Made by a program: the position numbers and the translations under genes. From an uncultured Oscillospiraceae bacterium (GTDB lineage: Bacteria > Bacillota > Clostridia > Oscillospirales > Oscillospiraceae): a stretch of 28,065 nt of DNA. The notes beneath the pieces were generated by a model. It searched no databases and was not told where the DNA came from. It saw only the letters and a list, made by a program, of their open reading frames with translations. The DNA is taken from contig CAAEOT010000048.1 of assembly GCA_900757655.1 (NCBI GenBank), forward strand, positions 1 to 28,065, written 5' to 3'. The number at the start of each line of letters is the position of its first letter. The first letter of the stretch is position 1. Positions 1 to 7,724 of this stretch are shown here, piece after piece.

Positions 1-213
1 GAGGTGAGATTCCTATGAGTTCGGTCAGCAGCCGAACGCCTGTTGATTTCCTTTTACGCATTTGGGGGATGAGATCGAGTTAAATGCGACCACCAAAGCA
101 CATGAGACCCTGTTCTTCATTCCTTTTTATTCTCTTACCCAAGGTGTATTGTGATCCTACAGTGCGAAAGTGGTCTGCGTGTCAATGTTATGGTAGAAAA
201 TGCTCGGAAGATA
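1..213. other. Left-edge region, mostly non-coding
   Basis: No substantial gene is visible. An ATG at 15 preceded by GAGGTGAG opens a 22-codon frame ending at 83. A 6-bp hairpin (GTTCGG 19-24 with CCGAAC 32-37) lies inside that frame. I cannot tell whether this is a real micro-ORF, the tail of a feature beyond the window, or chance. The rest, 84-213, is moderately AT-rich and shows nothing I recognise. Confidence 0.3.
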
Positions 214-222
214 TGATATAAT
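214..222 (+). promoter_or_regulatory. Extended -10 promoter for the PEP-synthase-like gene
   Basis: TGATATAAT is a perfect extended -10 (TGn followed by TATAAT at 217-222). There is no convincing -35 at 17 bp, which extended -10 promoters tolerate. It would give a leader of about 135 nt before the start codon at 368. Confidence 0.55.
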
Positions 223-367
223 ACGCTGCATAAAAATGGAGTTGTCTACACTTTCAGGAACGGGGAGCGCAATGCTGCATCCCGGTGCTTGAAGAAAGTG
301 ACGTGATCATGTGGCTTTTGACGGCTCACGCACACCCGATTTTTTTATGGAAGAGAGGAGCAGAAGT

Positions 368-2956
368 ATGGAAACGATGGACAATGAACGCCGCATTAGT
401 ACCGGCATTGACGGTCTTGACAAGGCGATCGATTTTCTTCGTCCGGGCGATACGGTCGTCTGGCAGTGCGAGCATATCAGCGACTATATGTATGTCGCAA
501 CGCGATTTGTGACCAATGTTGCCCGGCAGGGCAACCGCATCGTCTATATACGCTTTGCCGATCATGAGGAGATCATGGACACAGCGGCGCTGCGTGAGCG
601 TGGCGCCAACGTTGAAAAATACGAGCTTGATCCGCGTGTGGGCTTTGAGACCTTTGCCGTGCAGGTGCACCGCATCATTGACAAGGAGCCGCTTGGCACG
701 TTTTTTGTGTTCGACTGTCTGTCGGATCTGCAGAAATACTGGTTTTCCGATTTGATGATCTCGAACTTTTTTCTGCTCATCAATCCCTTCCTGATCCGGC
801 GTCAGGCGGTCGCATATCAGCCGATCGATTATGAAAAGCACACCTATGAGACCATTTCGCGCATCCGGAAAGAGACGCCGCTGCTTGCCAATATCCGCAC
901 GCTTGACGGCAGTGTTTATATCCATGCGGTCAAAGTACGTGGCCGCAGCACGCCAACGACGTACTTCCCGCTGAAAATCACCGGAACCAGGTGGCGCACG
1001 TTGACATCCAGTGCAGATACTTATGCGATTTTTGAACGCTTTACCCAGACCGGCGAGCGGCGCGACTGCTGGGACAGCATGTTTGATTCTGTCTCTGACG
1101 GCAGGGAGCCGACAGACGAGGATGGACAGCGGCTCAAGGAGAATATCCTGCGTTGCCTGCTCGGTAATGAGCCGACGCGTCTTGCGCTGTGCCGGAAATA
1201 TTTCTCCATGCGCGACCTGCTGTACATCAAGAACCGCGAGATCGGCACGGGCTGCGTCGGCGGCAAGGCGGCCGGCATGCTGCTGGCGCGCAATATCCTG
1301 CGCGATGAAGCACCGGAGCTGTATCGGACGCGCATCGAGCCGCATGATTCCTATTACATCGGCGCCGACGTCTTTTATACATACGGCGTTCAAAACGGGC
1401 TGTGGTCCTCCCGCATCCGGATGGTCGAGGCGGCGGATTACCTCGAATACGCGGAACCGATCCGCGAGCTGCTGCTCAACGGGGTCTTCATGCCAAGCAT
1501 CAAGGAACAGTTTCTGTCCATGCTCGAATATTTCGGCCAGTCGCCGATCATTGTGCGCTCCAGCTCCATCCTGGAGGATGGCTTCGGCAATGCCTTTGCC
1601 GGCAAATATGAGAGTGTTTTCTGCCCGAATCAGGGCAGCCTGAAGGAACGCTATGATGTCTTTGAGCGCGCCGTCAAGCAGGTCTATGCAAGCACCGTCA
1701 ACCCGGATGCGATCAAATACCGCGCAGAGCGCAAGCTCCTTGACCGCGATGAGCAGATGGCGCTGCTGGTCATGCGTGTCTGCGGTGACGTGCATGGCAA
1801 CTATTACTATCCACATATTGCCGGCGTCGGCCATTCCAAGAACCTGTACCTGAACAAGCAGAACGCTTCGGCGGAAAACAAGGGCATGCTGCGGCTGGTG
1901 TTCGGCATGGGCACGCGCGCGGTCGACCGTGAGGCCGACGATTATGCCCGGCTGCTGAACATGGACAACCCGACTGCCCCGCCGATGGTCGCATACGGTG
2001 ATGAGTATAAGTATTCTCAGCACAAAATGGATGCAATCGGCCTGAAGGATAACGAATTTGAAACGATCCGCGTGGACGGCATTGACAAGCGTGACCTCAA
2101 GGCCGACCCGTCGCTGTTCATGGAGCCGGACTATCCCACCGTCTCACACCTGCGTGAAATGGGGCTGAGTACGGCGGACGCTCCCAATATTCTGAATTTC
2201 CGAAAGCTCCTGCGCAGCACGGATTTCACCGATGTTATGACGGAAGTCATGCGCGTGCTCGAGGAGAAGTACAGCTACCCGGTCGATATTGAGTATGCCT
2301 GCAACTTCGACCAGGACGGCAATTACCGCGTCAATCTTCTGCAGTGCCGGCCGCTTCAGACGCGCGGCGTCGGCGCGGCGGGCGTCATGCCGAATGTAAA
2401 GGAATTCTATTTCCGCACGAGCGGCAACTTCATGGGCGGGAACGTCTGCCTGCCCATCCGCTATGCCGTCATGGTTCAGGTCGAGCCGTATCTGGATCTG
2501 CCGGAGCAGCGCAAGTATCAGGTCGCGCGTAAGCTCGGGGAACTCAACAACCTCCTGTGCGATGAGGGCACGATCCTGCTCGGTCCGGGGCGCTGGGGGA
2601 CGACCATTCCCAGTCTCGGCGTGCCGGTGCATTTTATGGAGATCAACCGCTTTGACTGTATTGCCGAGCTTGCCTACAGCTCACACGGCCTGCGCCCGGA
2701 GCTGAGCTATGGCAGTCACTTCTTCCAGGATCTCGTGGAGGCCGGGTCATTTTATGTCGCGCTCTACCCGGGTGAGGACGGCTGCGTATTTCAGGATGCG
2801 CTGTTTGCAGACTGCGAGAATGTGTACGCGCAGCTCATGCCATCCGACACGGAGGACGGGATGGCGGATGTCATCCGCGTCTATGATCTCGGGCGGGATC
2901 AGGCGATCCTCTACTCCGAGGTCGGGAGTCAGGCGTGCTTTCTTGCCAAGGTCTGA
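368..2956 (+). CDS. KaiC-like / PEP-synthase ATP-grasp (PPDK_N) chimeric protein
   Basis: This 862-residue protein has two recognisable parts. Residues about 10-200 resemble the start of KaiC/RecA-type ATPases (a GIDGLDKAID motif, then a beta-strand pattern), but the Walker A loop expected after it is absent. Residues about 295-660 resemble the ATP-grasp N-domain of PEP synthase and pyruvate phosphate dikinase: GGKAAG near 297, IVRSSSILEDGFGNAFAG near 394, and LLQCRPLQTR near 655. The phosphohistidine swivelling domain and the PEP/pyruvate TIM barrel are missing, so it should not carry out the full PEP synthase reaction. A conserved-looking C-terminal block (GPGRWGTTIPSLGVPV) follows. I chose ATG 368 because GAGAGGAG sits 7 nt upstream; in-frame ATGs at 311 and 347 lack such a site. 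A nucleotide-dependent regulatory or phosphotransfer role is inference. Confidence 0.8.
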   Translation: METMDNERRISTGIDGLDKAIDFLRPGDTVVWQCEHISDYMYVATRFVTNVARQGNRIVYIRFADHEEIMDTAALRERGANVEKYELDPRVGFETFAVQVHRIIDKEPLGTFFVFDCLSDLQKYWFSDLMISNFFLLINPFLIRRQAVAYQPIDYEKHTYETISRIRKETPLLANIRTLDGSVYIHAVKVRGRSTPTTYFPLKITGTRWRTLTSSADTYAIFERFTQTGERRDCWDSMFDSVSDGREPTDEDGQRLKENILRCLLGNEPTRLALCRKYFSMRDLLYIKNREIGTGCVGGKAAGMLLARNILRDEAPELYRTRIEPHDSYYIGADVFYTYGVQNGLWSSRIRMVEAADYLEYAEPIRELLLNGVFMPSIKEQFLSMLEYFGQSPIIVRSSSILEDGFGNAFAGKYESVFCPNQGSLKERYDVFERAVKQVYASTVNPDAIKYRAERKLLDRDEQMALLVMRVCGDVHGNYYYPHIAGVGHSKNLYLNKQNASAENKGMLRLVFGMGTRAVDREADDYARLLNMDNPTAPPMVAYGDEYKYSQHKMDAIGLKDNEFETIRVDGIDKRDLKADPSLFMEPDYPTVSHLREMGLSTADAPNILNFRKLLRSTDFTDVMTEVMRVLEEKYSYPVDIEYACNFDQDGNYRVNLLQCRPLQTRGVGAAGVMPNVKEFYFRTSGNFMGGNVCLPIRYAVMVQVEPYLDLPEQRKYQVARKLGELNNLLCDEGTILLGPGRWGTTIPSLGVPVHFMEINRFDCIAELAYSSHGLRPELSYGSHFFQDLVEAGSFYVALYPGEDGCVFQDALFADCENVYAQLMPSDTEDGMADVIRVYDLGRDQAILYSEVGSQACFLAKV

Positions 2957-3020
2957 CCGTCGGAAGACCTACAAAATATTGGGACGTGCGCCGGACAAGT
3001 GGCAACCGATAGTACCGGGC

Positions 3021-3050
3021 GGAGCCCAGCACAGAAGTGTGCTGGGCTCC
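3021..3050 (+). terminator. Intrinsic terminator after the PEP-synthase-like gene
   Basis: A perfect 13-bp inverted repeat (GGAGCCCAGCACA with TGTGCTGGGCTCC) with a GAAG tetraloop is followed by GTTTCATT. The U-tract is short, but the stem is very stable and sits just after the stop at 2956. Confidence 0.7.
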
Positions 3051-3093
3051 GTTTCATTGGTGCCTTTAGGCGTAGAAAAGAGAGACATATTTC

Positions 3094-3882
3094 ATGACCG
3101 AAAAGATCACGCTCTCCGGCGTGCCGGAGACGATGCCGCAGATCGTTTATGCCTGCGCCGGGGAGAGCGCCGGGCGCGGTACGATCCATGACCCGAAAGC
3201 GGAGGAGATCATCCGCCGGCTGGACTACGATTTTTCCCTGGCGGACAGCGACACCGCGATGCGCAGCGGTGTCATCGCCCGCACGCTCGTGCTTGACCGG
3301 CTTGCGCGCAGTTGGCTTGCGCAGCATCCGGGCGCCGTCGTTGTCAACCTCGTCTGCGGCCTGGACACCCGGTGCTGCCGGGTAGACGGGTACGCGCACT
3401 GGTATAACCTCGATCTGCCGGAGACCATCGCCGTGCGCGAGCGGCTCCTGCCGGAGCACGGCGCGATCTCGCAGCTCGCCATGTCCGCCATGGACGACTG
3501 GGGCGGCGAGATCACGGAGCAGGGCGCTTCGGTGCTCGTCACCATCGAGGGCCTGACCATGTATCTGTCGCAAGCGGATGTGCAGCGCATCTTCGCGGTG
3601 ATCGCCGGGCGATTCCCGGAGACGGCGGTGTTCGTCGAGACCATGAGCCCCATGGTCGTCAGGCGTTTCCGGGAAAAGTCCATCGAGGGCAGCCATGCGA
3701 AATTCACCTGGGGCGTAAAGGGCGGCGCGGCCCTGGCCGCGCTGCTGCCGGACTTTCGGTTTGTCGAGCAGCACAGCCTGATCGAAGGCATGGCGGTGTT
3801 TGCCCCGGTCTACAAGGTGCTGGGCAGGATCTCCGCTGTGCGGAATATCTCCAACGAGATCATCGTGCTGGAAAGAGCGTGA
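3094..3882 (+). CDS. SAM-dependent methyltransferase, leucine carboxyl methyltransferase (LCM/TcmP-like) family
   Basis: The 262-residue product matches the class I SAM methyltransferase family that includes leucine carboxyl methyltransferases and polyketide O-methyltransferases such as TcmP. The SAM-binding motif I is visible as VVNLVCGLDTR around residue 85, an acidic-strand motif follows (YNLDLPE near 107), and the post-motif LVTIEGLTMYL near 150 is typical of this family. The length fits a single-domain enzyme. The methyl acceptor cannot be inferred; no polyketide or phosphatase gene is nearby. It lies after a terminator and is followed by another hairpin, so it is probably monocistronic. 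The ribosome site (AAAAGAGAG) is weak, and no strong promoter was found in the 43 bp after the preceding hairpin. Confidence 0.8.
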   Translation: MTEKITLSGVPETMPQIVYACAGESAGRGTIHDPKAEEIIRRLDYDFSLADSDTAMRSGVIARTLVLDRLARSWLAQHPGAVVVNLVCGLDTRCCRVDGYAHWYNLDLPETIAVRERLLPEHGAISQLAMSAMDDWGGEITEQGASVLVTIEGLTMYLSQADVQRIFAVIAGRFPETAVFVETMSPMVVRRFREKSIEGSHAKFTWGVKGGAALAALLPDFRFVEQHSLIEGMAVFAPVYKVLGRISAVRNISNEIIVLERA

Positions 3883-3989
3883 GCAGGCGGCAGGGGGCGC
3901 TTCGGCGGTATGCTGCCATAGAAGAGAGGCGGAGAGAATCGGAGAAATACCATGAACGCTGTTTGAACAAGGAAACTTACGTCTGCAAA

Positions 3990-4034
3990 CGCCCGAACTT
4001 CTGCGCACTGGCGCATAGTTCGGGCGGTCGTTTT
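3990..4034 (+). terminator. Intrinsic terminator after the methyltransferase gene
   Basis: The outer arms CGCCCGAACT (3990-3999) and AGTTCGGGCG (4017-4026) pair perfectly. The inner arms TGCGC (4002-4006) and GCGCA (4011-4015) add to the stem, with loop ACTG. The run GTCGTTTTC follows. It separates the methyltransferase from the next promoter. Confidence 0.65.
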
Positions 4035-4094
4035 CGGGCGGCGGCCCGATTTGACAGCAGGGCTGCGCAGATGGAAGAATTTGATGGAAGCCGA

Positions 4095-4123
4095 TTGTAA
4101 TCTCGTCGGCTTTATGATAGAAT
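4095..4123 (+). promoter_or_regulatory. Sigma-A promoter of the macro/vWA cluster
   Basis: TTGTAA (4095-4100) and TAGAAT (4118-4123) are separated by exactly 17 bp, about 80 bp before the first gene of the cluster at 4205. Confidence 0.65.
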
Positions 4124-4204
4124 CCTTTTTGTAAAATTGCGGGTATTTATAGAGATATGATCTGAAACAGGCGCCTGCTGTACCGGCAGCGGAGGAGCGG
4201 AAAC

Positions 4205-4813
4205 ATGGACTGGAACACATATTATGAAAAGTTTTATGACTGGGCGAACAGCACTCAGATCAATCGGCTCAGCCAACTGACCTTCTTCGGCCCTGCCGAT
4301 GAAGTGACCGAGGTGGCACAGGAATTGCTGAATGAAAAGGCAGCTTCCCGCTTGATCCGCAAGGCGCTGGCGGCCGGAGTCACCTTTTCGGCGGAGAATA
4401 TCTATGATTTGATGGACTGCTGCGACACGGCGACCATGAATCTGCTGCTGGCTGCCGTAAAATGCCGCTTCACGCAAGAACAGTTGGAGGACTTCTGGGG
4501 CAGCGTGGATGACGCGGTGCTGGAAAAGGCCGCGCGGCGGAATGGTGTGACACTGTTTGAAGACGAGGACCCGGAATGGGACGATGAACCTTGGGAACCG
4601 GAACCGATCCCGGAGCCGAAGCTTGGCTTCTGGGCGGCGCTGGGCTTGGGCGGACTGTTCGCGGAAAAGAAAGACCGGCATAACGGCTGCTGCAGCGGCG
4701 ACTGTGCCCACTGTCCGCCGCACTACGGCTATCGCTACGGGCGCTGGTATTACGGCCATAGTCATACCTACGGTTGTGAGCTCGGCGGGAATCACGGCGA
4801 TGGACGGGACTGA
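4205..4813 (+). CDS. Hypothetical protein with Cys/His/Tyr/Gly-rich tail
   Basis: I do not recognise this 202-residue protein. Residues 1-120 look like a compact helical domain with no membrane segment and no signal peptide. Residues 120-140 are very acidic and proline-rich (alternating E, P, W and D). Residues 145-165 contain a short hydrophobic glycine-rich stretch (LGFWAALGLGGLFA). The last 40 residues are dense in Cys, His, Tyr and Gly (GCCSGDCAHCPPHYGYRYG), suggesting metal binding. The start is supported by GGAGGAG 7-8 nt upstream and by the promoter at 4095-4123. It lies 59 bp before the macrodomain gene in the same orientation, so the two are probably cotranscribed. The function is unknown; a metal-binding partner of the macrodomain protein is only a guess from adjacency. 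Confidence 0.7.
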   Translation: MDWNTYYEKFYDWANSTQINRLSQLTFFGPADEVTEVAQELLNEKAASRLIRKALAAGVTFSAENIYDLMDCCDTATMNLLLAAVKCRFTQEQLEDFWGSVDDAVLEKAARRNGVTLFEDEDPEWDDEPWEPEPIPEPKLGFWAALGLGGLFAEKKDRHNGCCSGDCAHCPPHYGYRYGRWYYGHSHTYGCELGGNHGDGRD

Positions 4814-4872
4814 ATCCGTACACATTGCTGTGCATGCCGGCGTAAAAATGATTGGAAAGTCGGTGAGAGAAT

Positions 4873-5874
4873 ATGCCCTTACAAATTGTCCGAAACGACA
4901 TCACAAAAATGAAGGTGGATGCCATTGTGAACGCGGCCAACAACTCGCTGCTGGGAGGCGGCGGTGTGGACGGCTGCATCCACCGGGCGGCGGGGCCGGA
5001 GCTGCTGGCGGAATGCCGGACACTTCACGGCTGCGAGACAGGCAGCGCAAAGATTACGAAGGGATACCGTCTGCCCTGTAAATATGTGATCCATACGGTG
5101 GGGCCCCAGTGGCAGGGCGGCCGCGCCGGGGAACCGGAAAAGCTTACTTCCTGCTACCGGACGTCTCTGGAACTGGCCAGGGCCCATAACTGTGAGACGG
5201 TCGCGTTTCCGTTGATCTCTGCCGGGGTCTATGGCTGGCCCAAAGACCGGGCGCTCCGGGCGGCGGTGGATACTATCGGGGATTTTCTGCTCAAAAATGA
5301 TATGACGGTGTATCTGGTCATTTTTGATCGGGAGGCCTATCAGATCGGCAGCCGCCTGTTTGCGGACATCGCCAGCTATATCGACGACCGCTATGCGGCG
5401 CAGCACAGCGATGCGCGCTCCCGGCGCGCACCGGAGTACGGTCTGCCGTTTCCGCTGCAAGACACGGAGCATATCGAAAAACTGCCCTCCGTATCCAGGA
5501 AAGCAGCAACGCTGGAGGATGTCCTGGAGGATCTGGATGAGAGCTTTTCGGAGATGCTGCTGCGGAAGATCGATGAATCCGGCATGACCGACGCCCAGTG
5601 CTATAAGAAGGCCAACATTGATCGCAAGCTGTTTTCCAAAATCCGCTCGGATAAGAACTACAGGCCCTCCAAGCCCACGGTGCTGGCTTTTGCGCTGGCG
5701 CTGGAGCTGCCTCTGCCGGAGATGAAAAATCTGCTGGAAAAGGCGGGCTTTGCGCTGTCTCATGCCAGCAAGTTCGATATTATCGTGGAATATTTCGTGG
5801 AGCACGGCAATTACAACGTATTTGAGATCAACGAGGCGTTGTTCGCATTTGACCAGAGCCTGATCGGGACGTAA
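4873..5874 (+). CDS. MacroD-type ADP-ribose hydrolase fused to a helix-turn-helix-like C-terminal domain
   Basis: Residues 1-170 form a macro domain (O-acetyl-ADP-ribose deacetylase / mono-ADP-ribosyl hydrolase). The MacroD signature N-x6-GG[VIL]D is met by N23, G30, G31, V32 and D33. N20 and the loop SAGVYGWP near residue 118 complete the ADP-ribose pocket, and YVIHTVGP near 75 is also typical. Stand-alone YmdB-type enzymes end at about 175 residues; this protein runs to 333. Residues about 205-333 are helical and include a segment (YKKANIDRKLFSKIRSD, then SKPTVLAFALALELPL) that resembles an XRE-type helix-turn-helix. Expected role: removal of ADP-ribose from protein, nucleic acid or acetyl-ADP-ribose, perhaps targeted by the C-terminus. 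The ribosome site GGTGAGAG lies close upstream. The fusion is seen directly; the DNA-binding assignment is inference. Confidence 0.88.
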   Translation: MPLQIVRNDITKMKVDAIVNAANNSLLGGGGVDGCIHRAAGPELLAECRTLHGCETGSAKITKGYRLPCKYVIHTVGPQWQGGRAGEPEKLTSCYRTSLELARAHNCETVAFPLISAGVYGWPKDRALRAAVDTIGDFLLKNDMTVYLVIFDREAYQIGSRLFADIASYIDDRYAAQHSDARSRRAPEYGLPFPLQDTEHIEKLPSVSRKAATLEDVLEDLDESFSEMLLRKIDESGMTDAQCYKKANIDRKLFSKIRSDKNYRPSKPTVLAFALALELPLPEMKNLLEKAGFALSHASKFDIIVEYFVEHGNYNVFEINEALFAFDQSLIGT

Positions 5875-5962
5875 TTGTCGCCTGCAGGGCGACCAAACAG
5901 GAGCCATAACCGCCTATAATCCGGACATAAGCCAAAACCGGAATTTACAGGAGGTTATTACT

Positions 5963-6607
5963 ATGAAAAAGAATCTGACGGAAATCGTATTCATCCTGGA
6001 TCGCAGCGGCTCCATGGCCGGGCTGGAGGCGGACACCATCGGCGGCTTCAACGCCATGATCGCAAAGCAGCGGCAGGAACCGGGTGAGGCGCTGATCTCC
6101 ACCATTCTCTTTGACGACCGGAGCGAGGTGCTGCATGACCGGACGCCGGTCAGCAGAGTCCGGCCCATGACAGCCCGAGATTATACGGTGCGCGGCAGCA
6201 CGGCACTGCTGGATGCCATTGGCGGAGCCATTCACCACATCGGGAATGTTCACAAGTACGCCCGGGACGAGGACCGGCCGGAGCACACGCTGTTCGTCAT
6301 TACTACCGACGGTATGGAAAATGCCAGTCATTGGTATGACAGCGAGACGGTCAAGCGCATGATCCGGCGGCAGCAGAAACAATATGGCTGGGAGTTCCTG
6401 TTCCTGGGGGCCAATATTGACGCGGTGGAAACGGCGCGGCATTTCGGAATCGGGAAAGACCGTGCGGTGAACTATCGCTCCGACAAGCGCGGCACCCGGC
6501 TGAATTACGAAGTCGTCAGTGACGCCATCTGCACCGTCCGCGCCTGTGCCCCCCTGTCGGCAGACTGGAAGGAGAAGATCGAGGAGGATTACGAGCGGCG
6601 CAGATAA
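5963..6607 (+). CDS. von Willebrand factor type A (vWA) domain protein
   Basis: The 214-residue protein is essentially one vWA domain. A complete MIDAS metal site is visible: D13-R-S15-G-S17 at the end of the first strand, T80 in RGSTALLDAIGG, and D116 in FVITTDGMEN. There is no signal peptide or membrane segment, so it should be cytosolic, like the TerY-type vWA proteins of tellurite/stress clusters. Such proteins usually act as Mg-dependent protein-binding scaffolds. A strong site (AGGAGG) precedes the ATG. It lies 88 bp after the macrodomain gene on the same strand; the gap holds a small hairpin (GTCGCC 5877-5882 with GGCGAC 5888-5893) without a U-tract, so read-through is likely. The partner protein is unknown. 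Confidence 0.88.
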   Translation: MKKNLTEIVFILDRSGSMAGLEADTIGGFNAMIAKQRQEPGEALISTILFDDRSEVLHDRTPVSRVRPMTARDYTVRGSTALLDAIGGAIHHIGNVHKYARDEDRPEHTLFVITTDGMENASHWYDSETVKRMIRRQQKQYGWEFLFLGANIDAVETARHFGIGKDRAVNYRSDKRGTRLNYEVVSDAICTVRACAPLSADWKEKIEEDYERRR

Positions 6608-6768
6608 CAGCTGCCGTAGACGGCGCCTGCTGGGCCTTATACAAAGGAGGCGCTGTAATCCCTGGCGCGACTGCTGAACAGAAGTCCTGCATTGGGAAAA
6701 TCATATGAGCGGATCTCAAAAGACTTCCAACGATAGCAGCGTATTCCTGAAGCGACTGAGAGGTTGAC

Positions 6769-7263
6769 ATGAAACAAACACCACAGATCCGGCTGGTTTT
6801 TACGCTCACAAAGCGTGACGATGCAGATTTTGACCGGGATGCGGTCACGCGCGGCCTTGGCATTTTGCCCACGAGGTCATGCCCGCCGACGCCCGGAAAA
6901 GGGAAGGTGCAGCACTGCGGCAGGGAGATCCATGAGCCGGATGAGCAGGTGCTGTCCGGTTTTACGGTCCTCCCGGCGGAAGCGCCGCCTTACCCAACGC
7001 TGCGGCACGCATATTGGAGCGCGGAACTGCCGAAAATGGACTGCCAGGCCTTGGATGAGCCGCTGCAGCAGTTTGAGAAGATGCTGCGCGGGAAAGAGGC
7101 GGAAGTCCGCCGCTTATGTGAGGAATACAATCTATATGCTGATCTGAGCGTGCGGGTGTTTGCGGCGTCCAACGATTTACCGGAGCTGGTCCTCCCAGGC
7201 AGCAGCGTCGCATTTTGGGCGTCCGTGGGAGCAACGGTCAGCTTTGACTTTTATCTCGATTAA
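6769..7263 (+). CDS. DUF4279-like protein
   Basis: The 164-residue protein fits the general pattern I associate with DUF4279: an N-terminal strand followed by FDRDAVTRGLGILPTRS, a central helix (LQQFEKMLRGKEAEVRRLCEEY), and a C-terminal block of small residues ending in VGATVSFDFYLD. Members are small cytosolic proteins of unknown function found singly or beside toxins and accessory genes. The ATG is preceded by GAGAGG at 5 nt. It follows the vWA gene after 161 bp that carry no clear terminator, so it may belong to the same transcription unit. The terminator at 7271-7306 closes the unit. The family assignment is from memory of its pattern and is moderate. Confidence 0.65.
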   Translation: MKQTPQIRLVFTLTKRDDADFDRDAVTRGLGILPTRSCPPTPGKGKVQHCGREIHEPDEQVLSGFTVLPAEAPPYPTLRHAYWSAELPKMDCQALDEPLQQFEKMLRGKEAEVRRLCEEYNLYADLSVRVFAASNDLPELVLPGSSVAFWASVGATVSFDFYLD

Positions 7264-7270
7264 CAAAACC

Positions 7271-7306
7271 CCCACGCGCCGTTCGGGCTTCCGAACGGTG
7301 CGTGGG
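7271..7306. terminator. Bidirectional intrinsic terminator
   Basis: A 16-bp stem (arms 7271-7286 and 7291-7306, one G-U wobble) with a GCTT loop lies between the convergent DUF4279-like and cupin genes. It is flanked by AACAAAA on the left, giving a U-rich tract on the minus strand, and by AGTTCCTGTTT on the right. Confidence 0.85.
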
Positions 7307-7331
7307 AGTTCCTGTTTGGGAATATTTCGCG

Positions 7332-7658
7332 TTATACGATCACGGTCAGCAGCATCTTGAAGCGCGTCTGCCCATAGACCGCGTGCGGCACGTGCGCCGG
7401 CATGACGATGCTCTCCCCGGCGGAGACGAGGTGCGCCTCGCCGTCGATGGTGAAGCGGCCCGTGCCGTCGAGCACGGTGACGAGCGCGTCGCCGTCGGCA
7501 GTGTGCGTGCTGATCTCCTCGTCCTGCTCGAAGGCGAAGAGCGTCATGCTCAGGGCGCGGTTTTGCGCGAGCGTCTTGCTCACGATCTGCCCCTGCTGGT
7601 ATTCGACCTCGTCGCCGAGGCGCAGAACATGTGCTTTTTCGATGTTTTTCAGACCCAT
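7332..7658 (-). CDS. Small cupin-domain protein
   Basis: The 108-residue product is a single cupin barrel. The cupin motif 1 region is seen as ISTHTADGDALVTVLDGTG and motif 2 as PAHVPHAV. The metal-ligand set is incomplete compared with the classical two His, one Glu and one further His: only H52 and H91 are clear, and the acidic ligand is replaced or shifted. Cupins of this size bind small molecules or act as simple oxygenases, isomerases or sensors; the substrate here is unknown. AAAGGAG precedes the ATG at 7658. It lies 66 bp downstream of the TrpB2-type gene on the same strand with no terminator between, so it is probably in the T-box-controlled operon. A link to indole or tryptophan metabolism is therefore suggested by context only. 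Confidence 0.82.
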   Translation of the reverse strand: MGLKNIEKAHVLRLGDEVEYQQGQIVSKTLAQNRALSMTLFAFEQDEEISTHTADGDALVTVLDGTGRFTIDGEAHLVSAGESIVMPAHVPHAVYGQTRFKMLLTVIV

Positions 7659-7724
7659 GATCCGATCTCCTTTGTTCTTGACTGTTGAAATTTTACCCGC
7701 CGTGCGGCGGTCGTATACGTTCGT

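Noticed and set aside
326..2023. A 565-codon minus-strand frame opposite the PEP-synthase-like gene
   Set aside because: Shadow frame with no domain; the plus strand has clear family motifs.
3879..4100. A 73-codon plus-strand frame after the methyltransferase
   Set aside because: It runs through a terminator hairpin, lacks a ribosome site and has no domain.
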